DNA from: Agapetus fuscipes
Taxonomy: Eukaryota; Arthropoda; Insecta; Trichoptera; Glossosomatidae
DNA: 64,000 bases
Assembly: GCA_951799405.1 (NCBI GenBank)
Contig: OX637354.1
Coordinates: forward strand, 62,001 to 126,000
Reading direction: 5' to 3'
Shown piece after piece: positions 10,403 to 21,635 of this stretch. How positions within the stretch are numbered: the first letter of the stretch is position 1; every line of letters starts with the position of its first letter. A program made the position numbers and the translations under genes. The notes under the pieces were generated by a model that did not search any database, was not told the DNA's origin, and saw only the letters and a list, made by a program, of their open reading frames with translations.

Positions 10403-10709
10403 TTTGTTCATTATTATTCTTATTTTTATTCCCGATATCAGTTGACTTCTTTTTCTAGTTCTTCTTAACTAATTTGTTCTACAATTTGGAGGCGAGTGCC
10501 TCGTAATGATGATTTCAAAATGAAGACTGTGAACATCATTAGAGTGAGCATGCTTTCATTTCTTTTCAGCCTGTTTTCATCGCAACTCAACAGCTTCAAG
10601 AGGATATTAAGACAGAAATTAATAGTGTACAAATAGATACCAACAAATCATCCCTAAAAACAAAATGTGCAGACATTATCAACAATGAAATAAAAAAATA
10701 TATAATTAT
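10403..10709. other. unassigned
   Basis: A TTCTTTTCAG acceptor-like site at about 10559-10568 is not followed by a convincing open exon. Confidence 0.3.
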
Positions 10710-10812
10710 TTTATTACCTGATGATGATTACTGTGAAGTCGAAAACGTCTGTGTCTAAATAATTAAATAATAAAGAGTGAAAATAAAACAGTGTTTGAAT
10801 AACTAACGACAA
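10710..10812 (+). repeat. FB fragment with hammerhead-like core
   Basis: CCTGATGATGATT then AGTCGAAAACGTC, followed by GAGTGAAAATAAAACAGTG, matches the right arm of the 21636-22151 element. The opposite arm is missing. Confidence 0.65.
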
Positions 10813-10864
10813 CAGCTTTTTGTTTCTTCAACATTGGTCTCTCATTTGTATTTTTGCTGTTGGC

Positions 10865-11035
10865 CATAGACACGTTTAAGTTTGCGCTTACACATACCAC
10901 ATTTGTATTTTAAAAAAAAAACAAACCTCAAATGATCATGAAGCCTGCAACTCTTGCTGTCCTTCCCTGAAACAGAAGTGACATTGGAAAAAGTGAATAA
11001 ATTTTACAGAAGGAGTATTTAACCTCATATTAAGG
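10865..11035 (-). repeat. LINE-A tail fragment
   Basis: Lacks the AGATTATAG end. Right boundary near TTTAACCTCATATTAAG. Confidence 0.7.
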
Positions 11036-11928
11036 GCCCTGTCCCGTTTTAACATAATCAAAATTTAAAGTTTTTCGAATCTCGAACAGACAAACGTTGC
11101 AACGCATAAAACAAAAAAATTCTCTAGTCCAGTATTTGTACACACTTAAAAATATGATACAAATGTCAAATGTGTTTGGGGGCTCTTTACAATAGCATAT
11201 ACAGTTGTCGTTGAATCTTTTCACACGATGTCACATTTCTTTTTAAACGTCGATCAAGCCAAGAACACACTAACTGTTTACACTCTGTCTCTCTTTCACA
11301 CACGCGATACATGGGCTAAGGCTCTGAGCTCTTCGCACAGCGATATCCAATAGTGCAATATGGGATAACATTTTGTAGACGTCATGTCGACGGGTAATAA
11401 ATACATCGTAGCGGAAAAATGAAAACAATTTTCAAGACCTATGTTTTTTAGGTTTTCACTTTTTTCTTTATAAACTGTTTTTATGGCTATGTCCAGAGTG
11501 CATCAATATAAATAAATTTTATTTATATCGATGTCAGAGTGAAAATTACGACTAAAAAGAGGGAGAATTCTGACTCGAACTTCTAAAAAGTACTTCTGGC
11601 AAATAAAATATTGCAATTCATATTAGTTTTTCATAATAATAGGCACAAATTTGGTCATTTTCTTTGTGCAAAAAAATGTTTACATATGCCAATGATTCAC
11701 ATTCGGGGATAAAACGGCCACAGTTGCACATAATAATTTACATAAATAAAAACAACATGTAGAAAAAAAAACAGTGTTTTTTTTAAATCTTTATTAGCTT
11801 TTTAGTTACAAATACAACAACAACCTACAAATTATTAATATTCAGTTACAGAATGAATCCAATACATTTTTCAAAACTGGCATGTGAGATAAAGATTTGT
11901 TTACAACATCTTGGTTTGTTTACACTGC
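11036..11928. other. unassigned; small hairpin
   Basis: No gene seen. A perfect short hairpin (CATCAATATAAATAAA and its complement) lies at about 11500-11535. Confidence 0.4.
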
Positions 11929-12512
11929 GCGGAAAGCAAGTGGTCGGTGCAATAGGAAGAATAGCAAAGAACAAGCGATTGACGATGGATCTGAGAATGG
12001 CGGTACACAATGGCATATTGTTACCGACTTTGATGTATGGAAGTGAAGTATGGACAGTGAACGATAGCGAAATGAGTAAAGTATGTACGGTGGAAATGAA
12101 GCATTTGAGAAGCATGACAGGAAAAACTCTGAGGGATAGAGTTAGGAATGAATGGGTAAAAAAATAATGTAATTTGAAAGAGGATGTGAAAGTTAAGGTA
12201 CAAAAGAATGTGATGAGATGGTTTGGGCATGTGGAAAGAATGAATGATGATAGACTGACAAAGAATGTATACAAAGAAAGTGTGAAAGGAAAAAGAGGGA
12301 AGGGACGACCGAGAAAAGTATGGAGTGATCAGATTGGGGAGATTGTGAAAGAATGGGATATACAAAGTGACCATAAAAGAAGAAAATGCATGAAAAAGGT
12401 GATGGATATGAATGAATTGAAAGAGGTATGTAAGGATAGGAAAAAATGGAGGCAGCTCTGCAGAGGCTCTGGCCACCCCTAGCGGAATGGCGACAGAGTT
12501 ACAGTTACAGCT
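11929..12512 (+). pseudogene. LINE-B reverse-transcriptase C-terminus
   Basis: A single frame from about 11929 to the stop at 12482, broken by one in-frame TAA at 12165. It resembles the LINE-A segment after the YADD region: GILLPTLMYGSEVWTVND, then VMRWFGHVERMNDDRL and GRPRKVWSDQI. The palm and fingers and the endonuclease are absent, so it is a 5'-truncated copy. The tail is GAGTTACAGTTACAG. About 60-70% of residues match LINE-A by eye, hence a separate family. Confidence 0.8.
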
Positions 12513-12544
12513 GTAACCTAACCTTATACTACAACATGCTGATA

Positions 12545-12700
12545 CCAAACTATCATTTATGTCAATTTATTTTTTTTGTAATTACACATACAGCATGTGT
12601 ATGCACACACATACATAATTTTGATTGTAAGTATGTCTCTAATATGAATCTTAACTGTTAATAAAACTTCGTTGTAGACTATTTATATATAGATGCAAAG
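12545..12700 (+). repeat. old LINE-A tail copy
   Basis: Strongly diverged, recognisable by CATACAGCATGTGTATGC and ATATGAATCTTAACTGTTAAT. Confidence 0.5.
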
Positions 12701-13865
12701 ATAAGAATAAGTGGAAGAGACTATAAAGATTCTGGCCATGCCTACTGAAAATATGGCGTTATTAGATATAACTATAAACGTTAATAATTATTGACAAGTA
12801 TCTGTTTATGGTTCAATTCCTAATCAATCTCAATTTTAGGTTTTTGGGACAATTGGGATGCGGGACTTCCTTTTTGTTTCCTAAATATGTTTTCGATATG
12901 AAATGTCATGTAAAAGTAAAAGCATATACTGGAGACCTATGTCTAGCAGTGAATTATCAGAGATTTACAAAAAATATTTAAAACATATTGCATTTGATAA
13001 TACGATACTACGTTATATGTATTGACATTACGCACTTTCAAAGTTACTTCACTCACTGTGATACGCGGGAGATCTCAGACAGAGAATGTAAAAGTACGAA
13101 ATATCGCTTTTATACAAAGTTAAAGTTGATTTACCTTTTTAATTTATATATATTTTGTACATAAACACCTTTTAAAACATAGCTGAGGTTTTTTTTTACT
13201 CTTGCATATCGGCATTTTGATTTTAAGTCATATTTTTTTTCCGCAGAAACGACAAGCGTGCTCTCCCGTCAACGATCCATCTCACACTGAATTATTTTCC
13301 GCTTGTATTTGGGCAAATTTAAGTCATCTTTTAAAAATCTTAATAAAATACAGAAAATGATTGTAATTATTAATATATACAGAAACCAACAGATTATTAT
13401 GTGAACTTTGATTATAACAGTAAGAAAAAACAGAAAACAAAACAGAAAAGCTAGTTTTTGAGCACTAAAAATTTATATTTCCGGCACATTTTTGGGGTTC
13501 CTAAAAGTGTTGATTTTACTTTCAATTTACAAAAAACAAAAAAAATCGTCAATTAGCATTGTTAACAACAATATTTTCTACAATATTGTAGAACATTTAA
13601 AATACAAAAAATTGACGTATGTACTAGTTAATGAGAGTTCAAAAATGCCTTTTTTGTAGAAATGCGTAATCGACTTCCCGTATTTAATTTTTAGTATTTT
13701 AAATTGAGCTTTTATTTTAATTTTAATATAAAATAATTAAAGTTAATACTTGCCATTTTCTATTTCTAAGCATCAAAATTCATTATTGTCGTTAATAATA
13801 TACATAAATAAACCTCGAAAACACTAAAAAACGGCGAATTTCAGCAACTGTTCGAAAATATTGGG
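12701..13865. other. AT-rich, nothing recognised
   Basis: No repeat family or exon seen. Confidence 0.45.
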
Positions 13866-14290
13866 ACAGCGTCGTTAACGGTTTAAAGATCAAAAATGAG
13901 TTATGAATGCTATCCTACTTAAAATTTCCCGTTCTTTCTAATGCGCTAACTCCCATGGCTCTACGATGTTTTTTTGTTGTTGTTTATGCCCAAGCAAACA
14001 ACTACGTTTTTAAAGTATGACTTTGGTGTAAGCGACAAGATTTTGGTCTTTTTTGTCCTAAACGCGCTTGTGACATAAAAAATTGTAAAACCACTTTAAT
14101 AGGAATGCCAATAAATGCCTTAATTTTTTTAATTTTAGAGCTGTTTTGATTTTAACGATATGATTAAAAATAAAAAAGTTATGACATTTTTCTGCAATGT
14201 CAAACTTTAAACTTCTCTCCTGAACAATTTAGTTTATGTCGTTTATTGCCTTTCGATATTGCCTTTTAACCGTCGATGTAAACCTTTAAA
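13866..14290 (+). mobile_element. MITE-2 copy
   Basis: Near full length: CGTCGTTAACGGTTTAAAG at the left, TTTTAACCGTCGATGTA at the right. Confidence 0.8.
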
Positions 14291-14647
14291 ATAACAAAAA
14301 TCAAAAAATTATAATTGTGTATAACTTGATAATTATAATTTAATTGTTGTGTATACTAATCCTTTAAAGGTCACAATTCCAAGTCATCGTCAATTCATCC
14401 ATTTAGTTTTGACTTTACTTTCTAGTAAATTCCCACCAGAGACGTGCCCGCGTGTATGCAAGTTTTCATCTCTGTAATACACAGAACCTGATAGAAGTTT
14501 CTAGATCCCACGGGAACAGAATGAGTTAAATGCAATTGCTGTTTTGTCAAAGTTCACTTCCTGAGAAATTGACACGTTTAAAAGTAGAAAACTAAATAAT
14601 TGATTTATTTTTTTCTAAGAAGAAAATGTAGAAAATACTTTGTTAAA
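14291..14647. other. unassigned
   Basis: Nothing recognised. Confidence 0.4.
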
Positions 14648-14885
14648 GTAGTACAAACGATGTGATGAGATGTTTTAGACATCTAAAAATAATAGATGAT
14701 TGTCAAAAAGAGTGTAAAAAGAGAATATCAAACCTAAGCGAAGAAATTCAATAAAGAAATAGATCAAATAAGTGAAATTTTAAAGTATAAATGATAAAAA
14801 GATGAAAGAAGTGGGCAAGGATAGAACAAAATAATGATTCATCTGCGGGGGTTCTGGCCCCCCTTGGTTTAAATGGCCACTTCAT
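14648..14885 (+). pseudogene. decayed LINE-B fragment
   Basis: ACGATGTGATGAGATG, AAGAAGTGGGCAAGGATAG and CTGCGGGGGTTCTGGCC follow LINE-B order with many substitutions and small deletions. Confidence 0.65.
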
Positions 14886-14941
14886 ACATTTATATAAGCC
14901 CAATTTTTATTGCTCGCTAGAGCGAATACATAAAAAATTTC

Positions 14942-15140
14942 AGACAGGAGGTTTGCGGTGGCCGGGCTGGTTGCCTGGAACAATTTACCCGTCGGTTTTC
15001 GCGCGAACCAACCTACCACCACCTTCAGAAAGGGACTGAAGACACTGCTTTTCTACAGAAGCCATGGTGCCTTTGAGATGGTCCTGGACCATTAAATGGC
15101 ACCACAGGAAAGAAATCATCCATCATCAATCAATCAATTA
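14942..15140 (+). pseudogene. LINE-C (CR1/L2-like) 3' end
   Basis: Same as 61380-61560: codons for FAVAG.VAWN.LP and a TTFRK.LKTLLF end, stop, then a short ATC-rich tail. Typical of the carboxy end of CR1/L2-type LINE proteins. Confidence 0.75.
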
Positions 15141-15929
15141 GATAATATTATATGACTTTCTTTCTAAATTTCATTCAGTATTAAACTTACTTTCCAGGAA
15201 CAATTATTTACTAAAAAATCACACAAGTGTACAAGAGCACTTGTTTATATTTTACCATGATTTAAACATAAAGGGATTCATGCGTACGTTTTCAGTAAAA
15301 TGTTATTGCACGTACCGTAGCCTCTACGACTAACGCGTCGCAGGCATTTTCGTAGCGGTTAATCCCTAATCAAAGCGTAGATGTAATCATATCAAATCGT
15401 AGAACGTTGTTTGGAGCAGGTTTATTAAAGAGCTAAGTGCCTGAAGATAAAACTTTACGCTTCAACTTAACCCAGGCGTATTTTTTACAATGCAACGACG
15501 CTAAAACAGTCACTGGAGGCGTGGGCTCCTGTTTTGGTACATTTTTTGATAAAACGTTGTGGTTGAGTCAAACAAAAAATGTGGTACTTGAGGCAAGCAA
15601 GTCTTTTTAATCAGCAATTAAGGACACTGGGATATGAAATGTTTAAACCTGTTTGTGCAGAAGTTAAGGCAACACATTCTAGCCTTGTTTGTAAAGTAAC
15701 GAGAGCAAATGTACTTGTACAAGCTTAAACATTAAAAAATAGGGTTTGAATAATTTTAAGTGGTATAAAATGTTAACAGGCGAATTTCACAATTTTTTCC
15801 TTAAAAAATAGTCAAAAAATAACAAAAAAGACTCTTACTATGGATTCAGTTAAGAAAATAGCCAACCGGGATCACCTGACACCCTTGTTGACTCGAGCCC
15901 TAGCCCTATGGGTTTTTGCACTACTTGGC
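15141..15929. other. unassigned
   Basis: CGTAG/CTACG words are frequent at 15310-15420, as in the promoter region at 18.8 kb, but no gene is seen. Confidence 0.35.
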
Positions 15930-15999
15930 TTGACCGATCCGTGGTCTAGTGGTCACGCTTTGTGATTTATTTTTACAGGTAAAGCCGGTCTCCTTACAT
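15930..15999 (+). repeat. SINE-2 head scrap plus SINE-1 scrap
   Basis: GATCCGTGGTCTAGTGGTCA is the SINE-2 A-box region. TTATTTTTACAGGTAAAGCC is minus SINE-1. Confidence 0.5.
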
Positions 16000-16255
16000 A
16001 CTTATGGAACAAATTACCGGTATCTGTGTTCCCACTCCAATTTAACCTTACCCTATTCAAAACCATCATCAATCGCCATTTCCTTTCAGTGTCTCAAAAC
16101 AAAGCCAACACAACGCAACACAAATCACAACACTACGCAGCTAACAGCCTTGCAACAAAAGATCAGGACATCAACCACCACATCTGCGTCACTACAACAT
16201 GTGCCATAGACCCCTAGAGTCTCTGGGAGTCTCCCGCACAGGATTATTAAAAAAA
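16000..16255 (+). pseudogene. LINE-D 3' end
   Basis: The frame (LWNKLPVSVF, LFKTIINRHFL, then TTTCAIDP stop at 16215-16217) has the layout of a CR1-like LINE C terminus. The sequence just past the stop (AGACCCCTAGAGTCTCTGGG, CTCCCGCACAGGATT) is shared with the 3' end of the SINE-2b copies. Confidence 0.65.
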
Positions 16256-16362
16256 ATGTAAAAATAAATAGTTTTACTCGCCACATGTGACCACTTCGAC
16301 GAGAACGCGGCATGAAGTTACACTGCATGTGTAGCTTAGTTTCATTTTGCGTTGCGTTACGC
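16256..16362 (+). repeat. SINE-1 3' tail
   Basis: CTCGCCACATGTGACC, GAAGTTACACTGCATGTG, ending in TTGCGTTGCG. Confidence 0.7.
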
Positions 16363-16452
16363 CATCTTCCTTAAATCCTTCCCTCGAAACCCTTTCACAT
16401 TTCTGATGTTCTAGGTTTCTCATCCATGCAATAATTTCTACCAATCCAGACA

Positions 16453-16755
16453 CAATAATAATAATATTAGGATAATTCATTTGGTGAGCGCTGTTTTTGT
16501 GTAAATCACACCTCAAGAGCCCTATGCCAGCTTGGTCGTCGCTGTAGAAAGCGCCAATTCTCAAGCAAGACCCAGTTGCTGTAAGGCTGGATGGATCTTT
16601 AGTGACCGGTCTTTGGTTCAGGTATGTGATTTTTTTAATAGCCAAGAGCATATTTAAAAATTTAATGGTATATTTTTTGTGCTCCGCAGGGATTCGAATC
16701 CACAACTTTCCATGTACGAGTCAGAAGTGTTACCACTGGACTTCGGACCGGTCAA
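16453..16755 (-). repeat. SINE-2a, full length
   Basis: (AAT)n tail at the left, GAGCGCTGTTTTTGTGT, GACCGGTCTTTGGT, then the tRNA-like head (B box GGATTCGAATCC, right end CTTCGGACCGGTC). Confidence 0.85.
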
Positions 16756-17307
16756 ACCACCACATGGTTCATCTGTCAACCAACCACATGAGCAAAAGAG
16801 ATGCGGATAACTTCAAGTATTCTTGCTTTATTTTGTAGTGGGATGTTTAACAAAGCAGTCTTTATATTTCAAAGAAATCTCCTAAAAGTATTTCAATACT
16901 ATAAGTAAACATTTAGTTATTTTATTGAATTAACTGATGTATCTCTACCATTCTATTTATTATAAAAGGTCCAAATTAAATACATTAAAGATGTATTAAA
17001 AAAAATTAACAAAATTTACTCGTGATTTTGAAGTCAGGTATTTTTTGAAATAAAGATAACCCAATTTGAGAATTTTGGGACATAGTGAAATAAATTTTTA
17101 AATGTATTAAATTTATGTATGTAAAGTTTTTTTTAATTCTACCACATATTTCAAAACCATTTTTTCATTAAAAATGTTAATGCACGTTTATGGTTGGCTA
17201 AGTAAAGTTGTATACAAGTTAAAGAATTGTTTAAAAACCATTAAAATTGTAAACACTTATTTTATGATGTATTTTTTATTTTGTAACATTTTTTTCATTG
17301 AAAGTTT
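16756..17307. other. AT-rich, nothing recognised
   Basis: No family or exon seen. Confidence 0.45.
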
Positions 17308-17459
17308 TAACCCTGTTTCAGGGAAGGTCGGCAAGAGTTGCAGAGCTTGTGTTCATTTGAGATAAGTTTTTTTTACAGTTTGAGTAAGCGTGAACTTAAA
17401 GTGGGGAAACTCTTCTTGTGGGCAAACATTTAATATGAATCATGCAAATTAGATAATAG
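17308..17459 (+). repeat. LINE-A tail fragment
   Basis: Begins inside the module at AACCCTGTTTCAGGGAAGG. Confidence 0.75.
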
Positions 17460-17507
17460 ATTTTAATTTTATAATATGAAACTTTAACAATCTGTACTAG
17501 CAACTAC

Positions 17508-17710
17508 CAAACGGCTGGCACAAGAAGGCATTGCCTTTACAAGAGGATGGCAACCAACAGATACAGATGGTTGAAACAACAAGACAATGCCTTTACACGA
17601 AGATGGCAACCAACAGAGAGTAATGGCTAGCACAACAAGGCACTGCCTTTACAAGAGGATGAAAACATAGACAGATGGCTAGTACATTAAGGCACTGCCT
17701 TAACAAGATA
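17508..17710. repeat. minisatellite, ~65-bp unit
   Basis: About 3.5 imperfect units with GGCACTGCCTTTACAAGA followed by GGATGGCAACCAACAGA. No protein-like frame. Confidence 0.8.
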
Positions 17711-17745
17711 ATGATACGTATCCTTGCTTCTTAGATTACAGATTG

Positions 17746-18169
17746 CAGAAAGTATAAATTTGAACATAATTGTTTTTCTAAGGTCACAAGAAAGTAATTT
17801 GATATTTGGTTTAATAAACCCAATTATCACAATAATATTATCATTCATACTAATTAATGTCTTATTTATTTTTAGTAGTATTTCTAATAATCCCGCGGCT
17901 GTGTCCACTATTTTGGTATCCTTGGTAATATGAGAAGCTGCCCTGGAGATGGAAATCCATCTCCCTCTACGCGGACCTTCGGATAACGTGAGAGGAATCG
18001 TAGCTCAAGTATTCAACACCTTCAGACTCAAAAAACAAAAGCTTCAAAAGAAAATTGAAAAACAAGTAAAAATTGTAAGTGAATCCTAAATCTCCCTGAA
18101 AATCATTTGGCATTGATTGTTTATAATTTCTATTGACCTCAATTGATTCAAATTCAATAACTATTTTGT
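17746..18169. other. unassigned
   Basis: Nothing recognised. A GC-richer patch at 17935-18000 has no open exon. Confidence 0.35.
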
Positions 18170-18420
18170 CCCCTTCCTGCTTATTTGTCTTATATCCAAC
18201 AGAGGTAATTTCCCATCAACTATGTTTGTATGTGTACTGTAGCCAATGTGTTTAATGTAAACTGGATATTTTTTTTATAAGTAATTAAAACAACTCTCAC
18301 ATTATCGTGCTTTACGTTTTTTTCTTAACTCAGAATGTGTGGAATGTGATTTTTAGTACAACTACAATTAAAATTCATCTTTAAATCAAATGGTAGGTCA
18401 GCCAAACAAGCACTGCGAGG
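18170..18420 (+). mobile_element. MITE-1 copy
   Basis: Left end CTGCTTATTTGTCTTATATCC, right end GTCAGCCAAACAAGCACTG. Confidence 0.8.
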
Positions 18421-18488
18421 ACCATTTACCTTCAAGCTTCTTAACTTTCCTCAAAATCAAACTACGTTATTTTTAACTATCACATTCC

Positions 18489-18728
18489 TTGAAATATAGG
18501 TTGGTATGAGGCTGACCACCCATACTGTACAAAATGGTTCACTTTGCCAATGTCACCCTGTGTCAGGGAGGGTCGGCAAGAGTCGTTTGAGATTTGGATT
18601 TTATTTGCAGGTACACATTCAGCATTTGTAAGTGCGAACTACACGTGTTTGTTTGTGGGCATGCATTCGATATGATCTTTAAATGTTGATGTATCTTTGC
18701 AACTTACATAGATTACATATTACAGATA
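18489..18728 (+). repeat. LINE-A 3' tail copy
   Basis: Starts CCTTGAAATATAGGTTGG. A SINE-1-like tail scrap follows at 18738-18785. Confidence 0.8.
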
Positions 18729-18838
18729 GACCTTGAGGAAGAACGCGACGAGAAGTCACACTCTACGTGTGGCTTATTTGCGTCAGTGTCACCTGTAGAG
18801 CTTTTTCTGTACTACGCCTTGACGTAGCGTTGGCTGGG

Positions 18839-18875
18839 TATATAAGCGCGTAGCGTCCTACACTCGCTATCATTC
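18839..18875 (+). promoter_or_regulatory. core promoter: TATA box and initiator
   Basis: TATATAAG at 18839-18846 is followed by TCATTC at 18870-18875, an arthropod-type initiator whose A (18872) is 33 bp from the TATA start, which is standard spacing. Several CGTAG/CTACG words flank it. It drives the ATG-free exon described next. Confidence 0.6.
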
Positions 18876-19071
18876 TACGCCTCCACCTCGCCCGATCAGC
18901 CCCTGCTACGCCGTAGACCCAAAGCTGCTCTACAATCAGCCACTCAAATCATACTGCATTAGCACACAGTCAATTTAACTCAAATTAAATATTTAATTTC
19001 CGAACAGTCGCTCCGTTCTGTTGGCAGACGCTACTCTGATTCGCTGAGACCTTCTGGAAACTGCGATAAAG
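18872..19071 (+). other. candidate 5' noncoding exon
   Basis: 200 bp from the predicted start site to a strong splice donor (AAAG|GTAAGAAT). It contains no ATG on the plus strand, as expected of a 5' UTR, and is GC-richer than what follows. The next plus-strand coding exon able to receive it is 46315-46449 of allatostatin-C, which begins with an acceptor and a short UTR. The link is inference; a gene outside the window is the alternative. Confidence 0.5.
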
Positions 19072-19409
19072 GTAAGAATTTAATGTTTTACGTTTATTAT
19101 ATTTGAATAATGTTTTTACAGTTTTATTAGCCAATTGTCTGGTTCACTTTTTGACATAGTGCTTAAATTGAAGTTAATTTAATTAATAATTAATTGTTTA
19201 AGTAAAGAGTTATTTCGTTTACTAACTTGATTACTTGAATTTTCATTGTAGATTAAGTTTTTCATGTGGAAAAAGTTTTGTGCAATAGAGCTTTATTAGT
19301 ACTAACAATATACCTTCTCTAAAATTTAAATATTAACCAAATGTATGTAAATCGTTACCTGTAGTTTGTACGATAACAATTCAGCATAAACCCTTTCTTC
19401 GTCTATTTA
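19072..19409. other. AT-rich, probably intronic
   Basis: Nothing recognised downstream of the donor. Confidence 0.4.
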
Positions 19410-19545
19410 ATGCCAATGCCACCCCGGTTTGCAAAGTTTATGTTCATGTGATGTTCACTTTATTTTGTATGTTCACATGCAGCATGTAAGTGCAAACTTA
19501 CATGTTCCTGCTTGCAGGCATGCATTAAATTGAAACTCAGATTAT
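19410..19545 (+). repeat. LINE-A tail fragment
   Basis: Diverged: AATGCCACCCCGGTTTGC, CACATGCAGCATGTAAG, GCATGCATTAAATTG. Confidence 0.65.
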
Positions 19546-19591
19546 TTATAATTTTGTTTATGCGAGAGGATAAAGTATTTTTGAACAGACT

Positions 19592-19840
19592 GTCGGAGGT
19601 TTAGGGCGTCGGCACTCGAATTTTTGTTATTGAAACAACCGCATGTTCAAACCCCGCCTGCGCTCTGTTCTATCGACAATAATTTTGATCCTGGTACAAC
19701 AGATGCCATTATTAATAAATAATTAATTTAAAAAATAATAAATAATTATGAATTGGGAATGTTAAAACCTGTTTCTGACCAAGCAAAAAAGGTTGGGGAA
19801 TTGCACTCTCTTCAAAAATATATTTTTAAAAAAGAGTGAT
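19592..19840 (+). repeat. SINE-3 copy (variant head)
   Basis: tRNA-like head with GTCGGCACTCGAATTT and B-box-like GTTCAAACCCCG, body TTTTGATCCTGGTACAACAG, 3' end GTTGGGGAATTGCACTC. Confidence 0.7.
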
Positions 19841-19900
19841 TTTCTCCACACAGCTACCGCTACAGGAAAAGTATTACACACTCACATCCACATACTTAAC

Positions 19901-20158
19901 GTGCCCTCAGTGCTTGTTTGTCTTACGTCCATCAGAGGTAATTTCACATGAGCAATGTTTGTTTGTACAATGTACACTGTACTTATGTGTCTTATGAGAA
20001 CTGAAGTTGATTTTAAAAATATTTCTCTTCTGATATAAAACAGCTCTCACACTATCGTGTTTTATGTTTTTTTCTTAGATCAGATTGTGATTCTTAACAA
20101 TTTCATTAAATGGTCATCTTGGAATCAAACGGTAGATAACCCAAACAAGTACTGGAGG
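19901..20158 (+). mobile_element. MITE-1 copy
   Basis: CAGTGCTTGTTTGTCTTACG at the left and AACCCAAACAAGTACTGG at the right. Confidence 0.85.
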
Positions 20159-20490
20159 GCCGTTATGTAGACAGTCACAACTTGGAAACTTTTAATTTCC
20201 GGTACTTCAAGGCATATCAATTTCATATGCTCTGAGAAAAAATCCCTTCAATACTGTACTGATATTTTACTTAAAATTATACATGTTAAAAAAAAATCAT
20301 CTCTATCACAGATCGATTGATGACTCAATAGTTAGAGTTCTTGCGTATTAAAAACGAAGATAACTTTTGAGTATCGACATAAAAGTTAGCCACAGAGAAA
20401 CGGTTTTATTCCTCATAAACTGAACAGAACTATCTCTATTTTATTCTCACTCGCCTCTGTCTCAAACTGTACCTATCTATTTTTTCCTAT
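20159..20490. other. unassigned
   Basis: GATTGATGACTCAATAGTTAG at about 20314 may be an eroded tRNA-like head. Confidence 0.3.
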
Positions 20491-20800
20491 TAATCATAAT
20501 AATAATATTAGGATCATTTATTTGTTGAGCGCTCTCTTTGTGTGAATCACACCTCAAGAGCCCTCTGAAAAATTGGTTGTCACTATAGAAAGCGCCCATT
20601 CTCAAGCAAGACGCAGTTTCTTTATATAAGATTTGATGGACCGTTGATGACCGGTCTTTTGTACAGATTTATGATTTTTTCAATCCAGCGAAGAGAATAT
20701 TTGAAAATATAAATGGTTTATTTTGTATGCTCCGCTGAGATTCGAACCCACAACTTTCATTTACGAGTTCGAAGGTTTAGACTCCGTTGTCCGATCATAT
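20491..20800 (-). repeat. SINE-2a copy
   Basis: (AAT)n at the left, AAGCGCCCATTCTCAAGC, head with GATTCGAACCCAC at the right. Confidence 0.8.
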
Positions 20801-20921
20801 TACATGAACTGTATCTATATCTACAATAGTCAAGTCATAATTTTAATGTCACCGCGCTTCTTTATACATACTGTGTTCTTTAGCAATCTACTCGTATAAT
20901 TCAATTTGCTACGGTAATTTA

Positions 20922-21136
20922 ACATTCTAAATTCATGTTAAATGCACGCCCACGAACAAACACATCAAGTTTGCGTTTAAACCTGCTGCATGTGTGTTTA
21001 CAAAATAAGACCCATACTTCAAATAAGCATTACGTACACCAAGTAAGTCTTGACGACTATTTTCTAAAAAAAACGAAGGGAAATTGGCACAGCTTAATAA
21101 TTTTTCACGGTTATAGGTAATCAGCCTTATACCAAC
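20922..21136 (-). repeat. old LINE-A tail copy
   Basis: Diverged, with a deletion replacing the GGGTGACATTGG segment. Confidence 0.65.
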
Positions 21137-21410
21137 TTGACCGGTCCGTAGTAGTGGTTGTCGTTTCAGACTTCTAAATGAAAGTTGTGGGTTCAAATCC
21201 TGGCATAGCATAAAAACTATACCATTTACAATTTCAAATATGCTCTTCGTTGTGTTAAAAATTAATGTTTTTACCAAAAACCGCTTAACAACTTACAACA
21301 ACTGGGTCTTGATTGAGAATTTGCGTTTTGTATAGCGACGGCAAAGCAGAGGAATCTTGAGGTATGATTCACACAAAAACAGCGCTCACCAAACAAATCA
21401 TCCTAATACA
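21137..21410 (+). repeat. SINE-2a copy
   Basis: Head GACCGGTCCGTAGTAGTGG, body CAACTGGGTCTTGATTGAG, end CAGCGCTCACCAAAC. Confidence 0.8.
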
Positions 21411-21623
21411 CTATTTTTAACTTATGTATAAGCAAAGAACAATCTGTGAAATAATTTATTTCGGTTACTTTCTTAAATATCGCATTTTTTTAATGAAGTA
21501 TTCATTTAAATGAAATGGAATTAGACTGTGTGAACCACTAAACCTTAATAAAACAAAACGTTATTATATTCGTTACTTCTTTAAACATTTCTTACTTCTG
21601 TTTTAATTTCTTATTTAACAAAC
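21411..21623. other. AT-rich, nothing recognised
   Basis: Short AT-rich spacer before the FB target duplication. Confidence 0.4.
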
Positions 21624-21635
21624 TCAATATATTGA

